DNA of 64,000 bases, from assembly GCA_016712505.1 (NCBI GenBank), contig JADJQY010000040.1, positions 186,001-250,000 on the forward strand. The letters are read 5' to 3'. Shown here piece after piece: positions 44,284 to 52,436 of the stretch; position 1 is the first letter of the stretch; each line of letters opens with the position of its first letter. A program made the translations under genes and the position numbers. Under the pieces are notes generated by a model. It had not been told where the DNA came from and ran no database searches. It saw nothing but the letters and a program-made list of their open reading frames with translations. The DNA comes from Candidatus Eiseniibacteriota bacterium. GTDB taxonomy: Bacteria > Eisenbacteria > RBG-16-71-46 > CAIMUX01.

Positions 44284-47200
44284 GTGAACGGACGGGAAGC
44301 AGAGGAGCCGGGGCGGGACCCGGGCCGGATCGGCCAGTACCAGATCCTGGAGACGCTGGGCCGAGGCGGCATGGGAGTGGTCTACGTCGCCCTGGACCCA
44401 CGCCTGGGACGTCGAGTCGCGGTCAAGGTGATCACGGAGCAACTGGCGCGTGACCTTGAATGGCGAGCCCGATTCACCCGTGAAGCGAGGATCCTCGCCT
44501 TGCTGAACCACCCGAACGTGGCAACCATCCACTCGCTCGAGCGGGACGGCGAGATCGAATTCCTGACCATGGAGCACATCCAGGGACAGAGCCTCGCTGC
44601 CTTGATCCGTTCGGGCACGCTCGCGATACCGGATGCCCTCTCGATCGGACGCCAGATCGCGCGCGGGCTGGAGGCGGCCCACGCCGCCGGCGTGATCCAC
44701 CGCGACCTGAAACCGCTGAACATCATGGTGACCCCGGACGGCCATGTGAAGGTGCTCGACTTTGGCCTGGCCACGAACCTGCAGGACGGGTTGGAGACGC
44801 TCGGCATCCCCTCCCCGCGACCGGATGTCACGGACCCGAATTCGATCGGGGTCAACGCGGAGCACACGATCGCGCTGGCCGAGGACGCCCTTCTCGGCGG
44901 CGGCGAGGGGAGTCCGGCGCGCAGTGGGTCCACGGCCCTGACCGGCACGCCCGGATACATGAGTCCGGAGCAGATTCGCGGTGAGGCAGTGGATGCCACT
45001 TCGGACATCTGGGCCTTCGGCTGCGTGCTCTTCGAGTGCCTGAGCGGCGCACGTGCGTTCGAAGGCGCGACGCCGATCGACCGTCTGCGCCGATCGATCT
45101 CCGGCCTACCCGATCTCTCCCGGCTGCCGGAACGCACCCCGCAGTCGGTCCGCGACTTGATCGAGGCCTGCCTGCAGGTCGAGCGTGGGCGCCGGCCCTC
45201 GGGACTGGCCGACAGCCGAGAGATCCTGGACGCCGCGCTGTTCGCCCGCTCGTGGGAGCGTTCCACTCCCTCCGAACCGGCCGCGCCCGCTTCCACTCCG
45301 AACAACCTGCCGCACGAGCTGTCTTCCTTCGTCGGGCGCGACCAGGAGCTGGCGCGGATCGAGTCGACGCTGGTGGAACATCGATTGGTCACCGTCACCG
45401 GCGTCGGGGGGGGCGGGAAGAGTCGCCTCGCCCTGCGCGCGGGAGAACGGATGTTGGCCGAGTTCTCCCACGGCGTCTGGCTGGTGGAATTCGCTCCGAT
45501 CACCGACCCCGCGCTCGTCCCGGCGGCGGTCGCCAAGGTACTCCAGGTTCCGGACGCCGCGGGCCGATCGGTGACCGACGAGATCGCGCGAAGACTCGGC
45601 GGACAGCGCATCCTCCTCCTCTTCGACAATTGCGAGCACCTGATCGACGCCATTGCGCGACTGGTCGGGCAGATTCTCGCCGCCACGCCGGAAACACGCG
45701 TGCTCGCCACCAGTCGAGAAGCGTTGGGGGTGGGTGGAGAAATCGTCCTCGCCCTGCCCCCACTCCAGCTTCCGGAGCCGGGAACCTCGGCTCCGTTCGA
45801 TTCGCTCGCCGCCTGCGAGGCCATCGAGCTGTTCCGCCGGCGGGCCGTGCAGGTCACGCCGGCCTTCGGGTTGAACGCGGAGAATGCGCCGCTGGTGGCC
45901 GAGATCTGCCGCAGGCTGGATGCCCTGCCGCTCGCCATCGAGCTGGCCGCGGCACGACTTCGCGCGCTGCCGCTGGCCGAGATCGCCCTCCGTCTCGATG
46001 ACCGATTCCGGCTCCTCCGGGCCACCCGCCGTGGTGAGGACGCCCGACACCAGACCCTCGAGGCGCTCATCGACTGGAGCCACTCGCACCTCACCGAGAG
46101 CGAGCAACGCCTCTTCCGTCGGCTCTCGGTCTTTAGTGGCGGCTGGACCCTGGAGTCTGCGGAGGCCGTCTGCGCCGATCCAGAACTCGAAGCGTGGGAG
46201 GTCCTGGACGTTCTCACCCGCCTGATCGACAAGTCCTTGGTCGTCTTCGCCGGCTCGCGCTATCGGATGCTCGAGACGGTGCGAGAGTTCGCGCTGGCCC
46301 GGCTCGACGCAACCGACGAGCAACGCGAGGTACGACGACGCCACCACGCCCATTTCCTGGAGTTCGTCGAGAGCGCGGCGCAAGCGTTGGTCGGCCCGGA
46401 TCAGGCCGACTGGCTCACGCGGATCGACATCGAGATCGACAACGTGCGCAGCGCGACGCGCTGGGCGACGGAAGAGCGCGAAGCCGACGGAGCTCTGGCC
46501 ATCGCCGGCGCGATGCTTCGCTACTGGATGATTCGCGCTCTTTGGCGGGAAGCGCGCGACGTTCTGACCCGCGCCATGGCGATTCCCGACGCCAAGGACC
46601 ATCCGCGCCGCCTGGGCATGATCTGGAACGGACTCGCGTCGGCCAGCTTCAGCCTCAGCGACTTTTCGGACGCGGAACGCTGCTACCTCGAGTGCGCAGC
46701 GATCGTTCGCGTCCATGGGCCAGTCGAGCGACTCCCCGCGGTACTGCAGAATCTCGGCAACACCTATCTATCGATGGGAGATCTCAATCGCGCCGAATTG
46801 TCGTTCGATGAGGCACTCTCGCTCGTCCCACCTGGCGACCTCTGGACGACGGGAACGATCCAGACCAATCGAGGCAACCTCCTGTTGATCTCCGAGAGAT
46901 ACGAAGAGGCGAAGGCAGCCTACCAGGCGGCACTCCACTGCCAGCAGACGATAGGAGATCGGATCAACGGGACCCTCGCCATGATGCACATGGGCGTGAT
47001 TCACCTCCGCCAGCACCGTTTGGTCGAGGCGCGCGCGCTGCTCGAGCAGTGCGTCGAGACCTTTCAGGAGTACCAGCACCGCGGCTATGCTCCGCACGCC
47101 GACATGAACCTGGCGGCCACGCTACTCGAACTGGGCGAGGATGTGGCGGCGGCCGAGTCCGCCCGTCGGGCGGCATCGATCGCGCTCGAAACCGGGGCGA

Positions 47201-47469
47201 TCGAGGTCATCGCCCACTGCCTGGCGCACTTCGCCGAGCTCGCCCGGCGCCGCGGCGACCCAGAGCGGGCGGTTCGGCTCTACGCCGCTTCCGACGCCGC
47301 GCAGGCCCGTTCACACGTGCCCCGGGGTCCGGCCGAGCAACGCACCTGGGAAGAGGCGCTTGCCTGGTGTCGTTCAGCCGTCGATCCGGCGCGCGTCGAC
47401 GCGCTCTGGTCCGAAGGGGCGGCGCTGGACGACGCCGGCGCGATCGGTCACGCGCTGGAGATGGGTTGA
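44284..47469 (+). CDS. Ser/Thr protein kinase fused to NB-ARC-type ATPase and TPR repeats
   Basis: 1061 aa from a GTG with GGGGG upstream. Residues about 19-300 are a Hanks-type kinase: LGRGGMGVVY glycine loop, catalytic Lys48, HRDLKPLN near 139, DFGLA and GTPGYMSPEQ. All key residues are present, so it should be active. Residues about 345-640 are a STAND ATPase (Walker A GVGGGGKSR near 373, Walker B ILLLFDNCEH, LATSREAL sensor). Residues about 680-1050 are TPR-like helical repeats (LPAVLQNLGNTYLSMGDLNRAELSFDEAL). No DNA-binding or membrane segment was seen. Such proteins are thought to sense a ligand through the ATPase/TPR part. Target unknown. Confidence 0.9.
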   Translation: MNGREAEEPGRDPGRIGQYQILETLGRGGMGVVYVALDPRLGRRVAVKVITEQLARDLEWRARFTREARILALLNHPNVATIHSLERDGEIEFLTMEHIQGQSLAALIRSGTLAIPDALSIGRQIARGLEAAHAAGVIHRDLKPLNIMVTPDGHVKVLDFGLATNLQDGLETLGIPSPRPDVTDPNSIGVNAEHTIALAEDALLGGGEGSPARSGSTALTGTPGYMSPEQIRGEAVDATSDIWAFGCVLFECLSGARAFEGATPIDRLRRSISGLPDLSRLPERTPQSVRDLIEACLQVERGRRPSGLADSREILDAALFARSWERSTPSEPAAPASTPNNLPHELSSFVGRDQELARIESTLVEHRLVTVTGVGGGGKSRLALRAGERMLAEFSHGVWLVEFAPITDPALVPAAVAKVLQVPDAAGRSVTDEIARRLGGQRILLLFDNCEHLIDAIARLVGQILAATPETRVLATSREALGVGGEIVLALPPLQLPEPGTSAPFDSLAACEAIELFRRRAVQVTPAFGLNAENAPLVAEICRRLDALPLAIELAAARLRALPLAEIALRLDDRFRLLRATRRGEDARHQTLEALIDWSHSHLTESEQRLFRRLSVFSGGWTLESAEAVCADPELEAWEVLDVLTRLIDKSLVVFAGSRYRMLETVREFALARLDATDEQREVRRRHHAHFLEFVESAAQALVGPDQADWLTRIDIEIDNVRSATRWATEEREADGALAIAGAMLRYWMIRALWREARDVLTRAMAIPDAKDHPRRLGMIWNGLASASFSLSDFSDAERCYLECAAIVRVHGPVERLPAVLQNLGNTYLSMGDLNRAELSFDEALSLVPPGDLWTTGTIQTNRGNLLLISERYEEAKAAYQAALHCQQTIGDRINGTLAMMHMGVIHLRQHRLVEARALLEQCVETFQEYQHRGYAPHADMNLAATLLELGEDVAAAESARRAASIALETGAIEVIAHCLAHFAELARRRGDPERAVRLYAASDAAQARSHVPRGPAEQRTWEEALAWCRSAVDPARVDALWSEGAALDDAGAIGHALEMG

Positions 47470-47494
47470 CCTGCGGATCCACGGGCCAGTGGGC

Positions 47495-48550
47495 TCAGAA
47501 GAGTTCCACCGATCCGGCCGCCATGTGCTCCTGCTCCACCGAACGGTGGTGACGGGAGAGAAACTGGCCCCAGTGCTCCTCGAAGCGCTGCTCGAGCTGC
47601 GAAGCCCGGTGATTCGCCGCTACGAGTCCGCTTTCCATGGCATCACACATCTCGATCGGGATGACCGACAGTTCCTTGACCAGTTCTTCGACCGTTGCCA
47701 GCTTCCCCTCTGTTTGGGCCACGAGCTGGGTTAGCAGATCCTCGAACTGCAGCGCCTGCACGGCCTGATCGACGTGTTGACCGATGCGCCGGGACAGGGA
47801 GCTCGCCTCCTCCAGGCCGCGGGCGCCGGCGGCGTTCATCTCCACTAGCTCGGAATGAAGCCCCGTCATCCGCTCCCGTGCCCTGGTGGCGATATCGGCA
47901 TCCGCGTCGGCCAGGAGGTACACCGCACTTCGTGCCGCCTCCAGGCTCTTCTTTGCCCGGTCCGCGATCTGATCGATGTGATCGCCGAAACCGGCCGACT
48001 CGTGGGACAGCTCTTTCACCTCCGTGGCGACGACGGCGAAGCCGCGACCGGCATCGCCGGCCCGGCGCGCCTCGATCGTGGCATTGAGGGCCAGCAAGCG
48101 GGTCTGATCGGCGATGCGCTGCACGCCTCCGGCCAGCTTGAGCACTGCGTCCATCTCCGCGGTCACGGCTTCGAATCGCTGCGCCAGTTCGGCCGATTGC
48201 GTCTTGGCGGTGGCGGTGGAATCGACGATGTAGCGAATCAACGCCTCGGTGTGCTCGCTGAAGGCATCGAGTGCGGCCGCTCCCCGCTCCGAGCCGCTCT
48301 CCGCATGCACCATGCGGTGGAGGATCTCGGCCTGGGCGCGGGAGTCTGCCGCCAACCCACGGAAGCTTTCGGTCAGAACCCCGATCGACTCGGCCGCCAC
48401 CGCCCGGATCCGCTGGAGATCGCTCCGCATGTAAGCACACTGAGCGGCCAGCCCTTCGTGCATGAGGCGCTCCAAGCCGTCCAGGCGTTGGTGCAGAGCC
48501 CGCACCTCGGCCGCATCCATCGTCTCCGGGCAGTTCAACTGCTCAGCCAT
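47495..48550 (-). CDS. Soluble methyl-accepting chemotaxis-type signalling protein
   Basis: 351 aa, ATG at 48550 with GAGGAG upstream. No membrane segment. The centre (about residues 150-190) has the MCP hairpin: QTRLLALNATIEARRAGDAGRGFAVVATEVKEL. Both flanks are long coiled coils. It lacks a HAMP domain and a recognised sensor domain. The C-terminus ends GSVELF, nearly the same as GDVTLF at the end of the preceding CheR-CheD protein. It is the last gene of the chemotaxis operon and may be the cytoplasmic receptor of the array. Confidence 0.85.
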   Translation of the reverse strand: MAEQLNCPETMDAAEVRALHQRLDGLERLMHEGLAAQCAYMRSDLQRIRAVAAESIGVLTESFRGLAADSRAQAEILHRMVHAESGSERGAAALDAFSEHTEALIRYIVDSTATAKTQSAELAQRFEAVTAEMDAVLKLAGGVQRIADQTRLLALNATIEARRAGDAGRGFAVVATEVKELSHESAGFGDHIDQIADRAKKSLEAARSAVYLLADADADIATRARERMTGLHSELVEMNAAGARGLEEASSLSRRIGQHVDQAVQALQFEDLLTQLVAQTEGKLATVEELVKELSVIPIEMCDAMESGLVAANHRASQLEQRFEEHWGQFLSRHHRSVEQEHMAAGSVELF

Positions 48551-48561
48551 GCATCATCTCC

Positions 48562-50049
48562 TCAGAAGAGCGTGACATCGCCTTCCCCTCGCGGCGCAGC
48601 GGTTGACGACGTAGGCGGCGGCTCCAGGAACGCTGCCCGAGCAAGCGCGCGGACGCGCGCCCGACCGCTGTGGGTCTCGAAGCGGACCTCCAGAGGCTGC
48701 TCTCCCCCCAGTCGCTCGGCTAATAGTGGAATCCCCTCCACCTGCAAGAACCGGCGCACGAAGGCGGCATTGCTCTCGGCGACCCTTCGGCCGGCATCCC
48801 CCAGGGAGGGCGAGTGCGCCCCACCGAAGGCTTTGCCCACCAGTCTCCGCCGGTCTCCCCCCTGTTTCATGATCTCGTTGATCAGGAGCTCCATGGCGTG
48901 CACGCCGTAGCGCCTCGGCATCTGCGTCGCCGCATCCCCGTCCGGGAGGAGGAAGTGGTTCATCCCCCCAACCCGAGCCTCCGGATCGTAGAGACAGGCA
49001 GCCACGCAGGATCCGAGCACCGTGCTGATCTCCGAGGGCGTAGCGTTCGCCGCCATCTCCCCGAGGGCGATGCGGCGTCGCGGCAAGGCCGGAGCGGTCC
49101 CTCGCGACCTCACCTCCGTCGGGCGACCTCGCAATGATCCGGCATCCGTCGGTTTCCGCCTCGACTGCGCCGCTCCCTGCCGCACCCGGTAGACCGTCTG
49201 GCCCACCCGCTCGTAGAGATCGGCCAGCCAGGTCAGGTTCTCGGAGTGTCCGAGGAAGAGATAGCCGTCGGACGAGAGGAGATCCGCGAAGCGCCGAAGC
49301 ATTCCGTCCTGCGCCTCCCGATCGAAGTAGATCAGCGCATTCCGACAGAAGATCAGATCCACCCCCGGCTCGATCGGCCAGGACGACTCGTTCAGGTTGA
49401 TCCGCGCGAACTTGACCAGGGAGCGCAGTTCCGGTCGCACGCGGTACCTACCGCTCCACCGCCCTCGGCCCCGCAGGAAGCCGCGTTCCAGTTGCCTCCG
49501 GCTGAGTTCCGACACCTGACTTTCGTCGTATACCGCCAGCTCCGCCTCACGTAGGACCTTCGCGCTGATGTCCGAGGCCAGGATCTGGTGCCGGTTCGCA
49601 TTCTGGCCCAACGCCTCTTGCAAGGTGATGGCGATCGAGTACGGCTCTTCACCCGAGGAGCAGGCAGCGCTCCAGATCCGGAGACGCCGGGAAGATCGCT
49701 CCGTAACCCGCGGCAACACTTCCCGACGCAGGAACTCAAAGTGGTGGTTCTCGCGAAAGAACGAGGTCTTGTTCGTGGTGATGCAGTCGATCAGCTCACG
49801 AAGTTCCGCTCGTTCCGGATCCCGATCCGCGACCAGTGCGTAGTAATCGGAGAAGCTCGACATTCCCAGGACGCGCAGACGGCGCGAGATCCGGGAGGCG
49901 ATCAGGTCGTGCTTGGCATCACCGAGCGCGATTCCGGTCTCCCGGCGTATCAGCTGCTGAAACCACCGTCGCTCAGTCACGCTCATTCTCGCCCCGGCGC
50001 TCTCGCCCGGCGTGAGTGACGGTGCTGATCGGTGAGCCCCAGAGTTCAT
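48562..50049 (-). CDS. cheRD: CheR methyltransferase fused to CheD deamidase
   Basis: 495 aa in one frame. Residues about 25-290 are CheR: helical N-domain, RIWSAACSSGEEPYSIAI (SAM loop near 125), DLIFCRNALIYF. After an Arg/Ser-rich linker, residues about 325-480 are CheD: TVLGSCVAACLYDP with catalytic Cys near 347, then GGMNHFLLP with the His of the deamidase. CheR methylates receptor glutamates and CheD deamidates receptor glutamines, so one protein holds both adaptation activities. The ATG at 50049 is kept; ATG at 49986 (MSVTERRW) is an alternative. The C-terminus is GDVTLF. CheR-CheD fusions are uncommon as far as I know. Confidence 0.92.
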   Translation of the reverse strand: MNSGAHRSAPSLTPGESAGARMSVTERRWFQQLIRRETGIALGDAKHDLIASRISRRLRVLGMSSFSDYYALVADRDPERAELRELIDCITTNKTSFFRENHHFEFLRREVLPRVTERSSRRLRIWSAACSSGEEPYSIAITLQEALGQNANRHQILASDISAKVLREAELAVYDESQVSELSRRQLERGFLRGRGRWSGRYRVRPELRSLVKFARINLNESSWPIEPGVDLIFCRNALIYFDREAQDGMLRRFADLLSSDGYLFLGHSENLTWLADLYERVGQTVYRVRQGAAQSRRKPTDAGSLRGRPTEVRSRGTAPALPRRRIALGEMAANATPSEISTVLGSCVAACLYDPEARVGGMNHFLLPDGDAATQMPRRYGVHAMELLINEIMKQGGDRRRLVGKAFGGAHSPSLGDAGRRVAESNAAFVRRFLQVEGIPLLAERLGGEQPLEVRFETHSGRARVRALARAAFLEPPPTSSTAAPRGEGDVTLF

Positions 50050-50145
50050 GAGACGGACGTCCTCGAGTTCGTTACGGTGATCGGCGGCCCCGCGGTGGGC
50101 GTGGGACCGGGGCTCCCGCCCGATCCCACCGCCCGGCGGGTCCGC

Positions 50146-51864
50146 CTAGAACTCCTCGAATTCGCCGTCCAGTTCGCTGGCCGCGCCGCCATTCACCACG
50201 GCCAGGGCCGGCGCACGCCCGGGTCGTCGCGTCGGCTCGGCCTGGGGTCGCGGCTTGCGCGCCGGCACGGAGGCCAATCTCGGCCGCGCCCGGTCACCCA
50301 TCGCCTGATGGTGCGCCCGGTCATCGAGCTTGAAGCGTGCGACCAAGGTCTGCAGTTGCCGCCCCTTCGCGCTCAGCGTCTCGGCCGTAGCCGAGAGCTC
50401 CTCCGTCTGGGAGGCGTTTGCCTGGGTGACCGTGTCCATCTGAGTGACCGCGGTATTCACCTGGTCGATGCCCACCGACTGCTCGCGCGATGCCGCGGCA
50501 ATCTCCTGCACGATGTCGGTCACCCGCTTCACCGATGTGACGATCTCGCTCAAGGTCTGACCCGAGGCGTTGACCAGCTCCGCGCCGTTCTCCACCTTGC
50601 GCACCGAGTCCTGAATGAGCGCCTTGATCTCTTTGGCCGCGCCCGCACTCCGTTGAGCGAGATTTCGGACCTCGGACGCCACCACCGCGAAACCCCGCCC
50701 CTGCTCGCCCGCGCGGGCCGCCTCCACCGCGGCATTCAGTGCCAGCAGATTGGTCTGAAACGCGATCTCGTCGATGGTCGTGATGATGTCGGCGATCTGC
50801 TTCGAAGACTGGTTGATCTCGCCCATGGCGTTGACCGCGTCTCCGACCACCCGTCCCCCCTTCTCCGCCACATCCCTCGCGCCGGAGGCAAGCTGATTCG
50901 CCTGCTGCGCGCTGTCGGCATTCTGCTTCACCGTGGAGGTGATTTCTTCCAGGCTCGAGGCGGTCTCCTCCAGACTCGAGGCCTGCTCCTGCGCTCCCGA
51001 GGAGATCGACTCCGACGCCGCCGCGAGCTGATCCGCCGCCGATGCCACTGCGTCGGCCGTCTCGCGCACGTCGTTCAGTGCGGTGCGCACGGCGTCCACG
51101 GTCGCGTTCATGGCAACCGCGAGGCGGCCGACCTCATCGTGCGCACTCACCGCGAGCTGCCCGGTGAAGTCCCCCTTGGCCACCGACTCCATCAAGCGGA
51201 CCCCCTCATTGAGCGGGCCAACGATGAGCCGGGCGATGATCCAGCCGAGCAGGATCGAGATGGCCACACCGCCCAGGATCAGCGCCGTCACGGTGTTCCG
51301 CGCGGCGGTGAACATGGCCCGCCCCTCGTCCATGGCCTGCTTTCCCCGCTCCGCCTTCATCTCGATCAGCGTGTCGAGGTGCTCGAGCACCGCGAGCGCA
51401 TTGCCGCGATTCTCGGCGAAAGCCCGCTGTCCCGCTTCGTGCTGACCGGCCGCGTCGAGCCGAATCGCCTCATCGTTGAGTTGCTTCCAGGTCGCCAGCG
51501 ATGTCCGGAGGTCACGAAACACCAGCTTTCCCTGTTCCGTCATCAGGGTTCCCTCCGCCCGGGCGAGTTGCTCCTCCGTGGTCACTTCCAGCTTTCGCAG
51601 CTGGTCCAGGTACTGCGCCTGCTCGACCTTGTCCTCGGAGGCGAGATAGCTCAGGGAGTTGATCCGGCTGCGGAGGTACGAGGCCTGCGCATCGGCCATC
51701 ACCGCCGCCCCGACCATGTCCCGCGTGTACATGGTCTCGATCATGCCGTTCAGCTTCGAGAGCTCGCGCACTCCAGCAATCCCGACGAACGCGGTGATCA
51801 TCGCCGCGGCCCCGAAGGCCATCATCAGCTTGGTCTGTGTGCTCCGATCCTTGAACCAACGCAT
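50146..51864 (-). CDS. Transmembrane methyl-accepting chemotaxis protein (4HB_MCP/HAMP/MCPsignal)
   Basis: 572 aa, ATG at 51864 with GGAG upstream. First membrane helix at residues about 11-31, a four-helix-bundle sensor of about 150 residues, second helix (NTVTALILGGVAISILLGWII, about 193-213), HAMP (about 214-268) and the signalling domain with the conserved tip DEIAFQTNLLALNAAVEAARAGEQGRGFAVVA. Gln/Glu-rich methylation stretches flank it. The tail ends GEFEEF, like the CheR-docking pentapeptide of some receptors. It should couple CheW/CheA to an extracytoplasmic or membrane signal that cannot be told from sequence. Confidence 0.92.
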   Translation of the reverse strand: MRWFKDRSTQTKLMMAFGAAAMITAFVGIAGVRELSKLNGMIETMYTRDMVGAAVMADAQASYLRSRINSLSYLASEDKVEQAQYLDQLRKLEVTTEEQLARAEGTLMTEQGKLVFRDLRTSLATWKQLNDEAIRLDAAGQHEAGQRAFAENRGNALAVLEHLDTLIEMKAERGKQAMDEGRAMFTAARNTVTALILGGVAISILLGWIIARLIVGPLNEGVRLMESVAKGDFTGQLAVSAHDEVGRLAVAMNATVDAVRTALNDVRETADAVASAADQLAAASESISSGAQEQASSLEETASSLEEITSTVKQNADSAQQANQLASGARDVAEKGGRVVGDAVNAMGEINQSSKQIADIITTIDEIAFQTNLLALNAAVEAARAGEQGRGFAVVASEVRNLAQRSAGAAKEIKALIQDSVRKVENGAELVNASGQTLSEIVTSVKRVTDIVQEIAAASREQSVGIDQVNTAVTQMDTVTQANASQTEELSATAETLSAKGRQLQTLVARFKLDDRAHHQAMGDRARPRLASVPARKPRPQAEPTRRPGRAPALAVVNGGAASELDGEFEEF

Positions 51865-51934
51865 CGGTCGTGCTCCTCTCTGAGGCCACCTGTGCTCACT
51901 CGCGCCGCGCCTTGGGCGACGCGCATCCGTTTCT

Positions 51935-52408
51935 CTACGCCGTCTGGAGTACCGATTCCTCCAGATTGGCGACCTGCTCGATGTTCAGGAGCAGCACCAG
52001 CCGCTCTCCCATCTTGGCCAATCCGGTCATGAATCCGGTGTCGACGCCCACACCCAACGGGGGTGGCGGCTCAACGTCCTGCTCGCCGACATTGAGCACG
52101 TCGGAGACCGCATCGACCACCAGCCCCACCACTCGCCGCCCGAGGTTGACCACGATGATGACGGTGAACTTGGTGTACGCTTCCTCGCTCATGCCGAAGC
52201 GTGCGCGCAGATCGACCACCGGAACGATGGTTCCGCGCAGGTTGATCACTCCCCGCACGTAGTGCGGGGCGTTCGGGATCGGGGTGATGGCCGAGTACCC
52301 CTTGATCTCCTGCACCTTGAGGATCTCGATCCCGTACTCCTCGGCTCCGATGGTGAAGGTGAGGAACTGCTCGCCCCCCACCGCCTGACCGGAGATCTGC
52401 TCCGTCAT
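51935..52408 (-). CDS. cheW: CheW coupling protein
   Basis: 157 aa. The CheW fold covers nearly all of it: FLTFTIGAEEYGIEILKVQEI, the NLRGTIVPVVDLR core and LVVDAVSDVL. It links the receptors to the kinase CheA. It stands between cheA and the MCP gene in a single-direction operon with short gaps. The C-terminus (LLNIEQVANLEESVLQTA) is full length. Confidence 0.95.
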   Translation of the reverse strand: MTEQISGQAVGGEQFLTFTIGAEEYGIEILKVQEIKGYSAITPIPNAPHYVRGVINLRGTIVPVVDLRARFGMSEEAYTKFTVIIVVNLGRRVVGLVVDAVSDVLNVGEQDVEPPPPLGVGVDTGFMTGLAKMGERLVLLLNIEQVANLEESVLQTA

Positions 52409-52436
52409 CCCTCACCTCCTCCTTCCGTCTTCTGAC

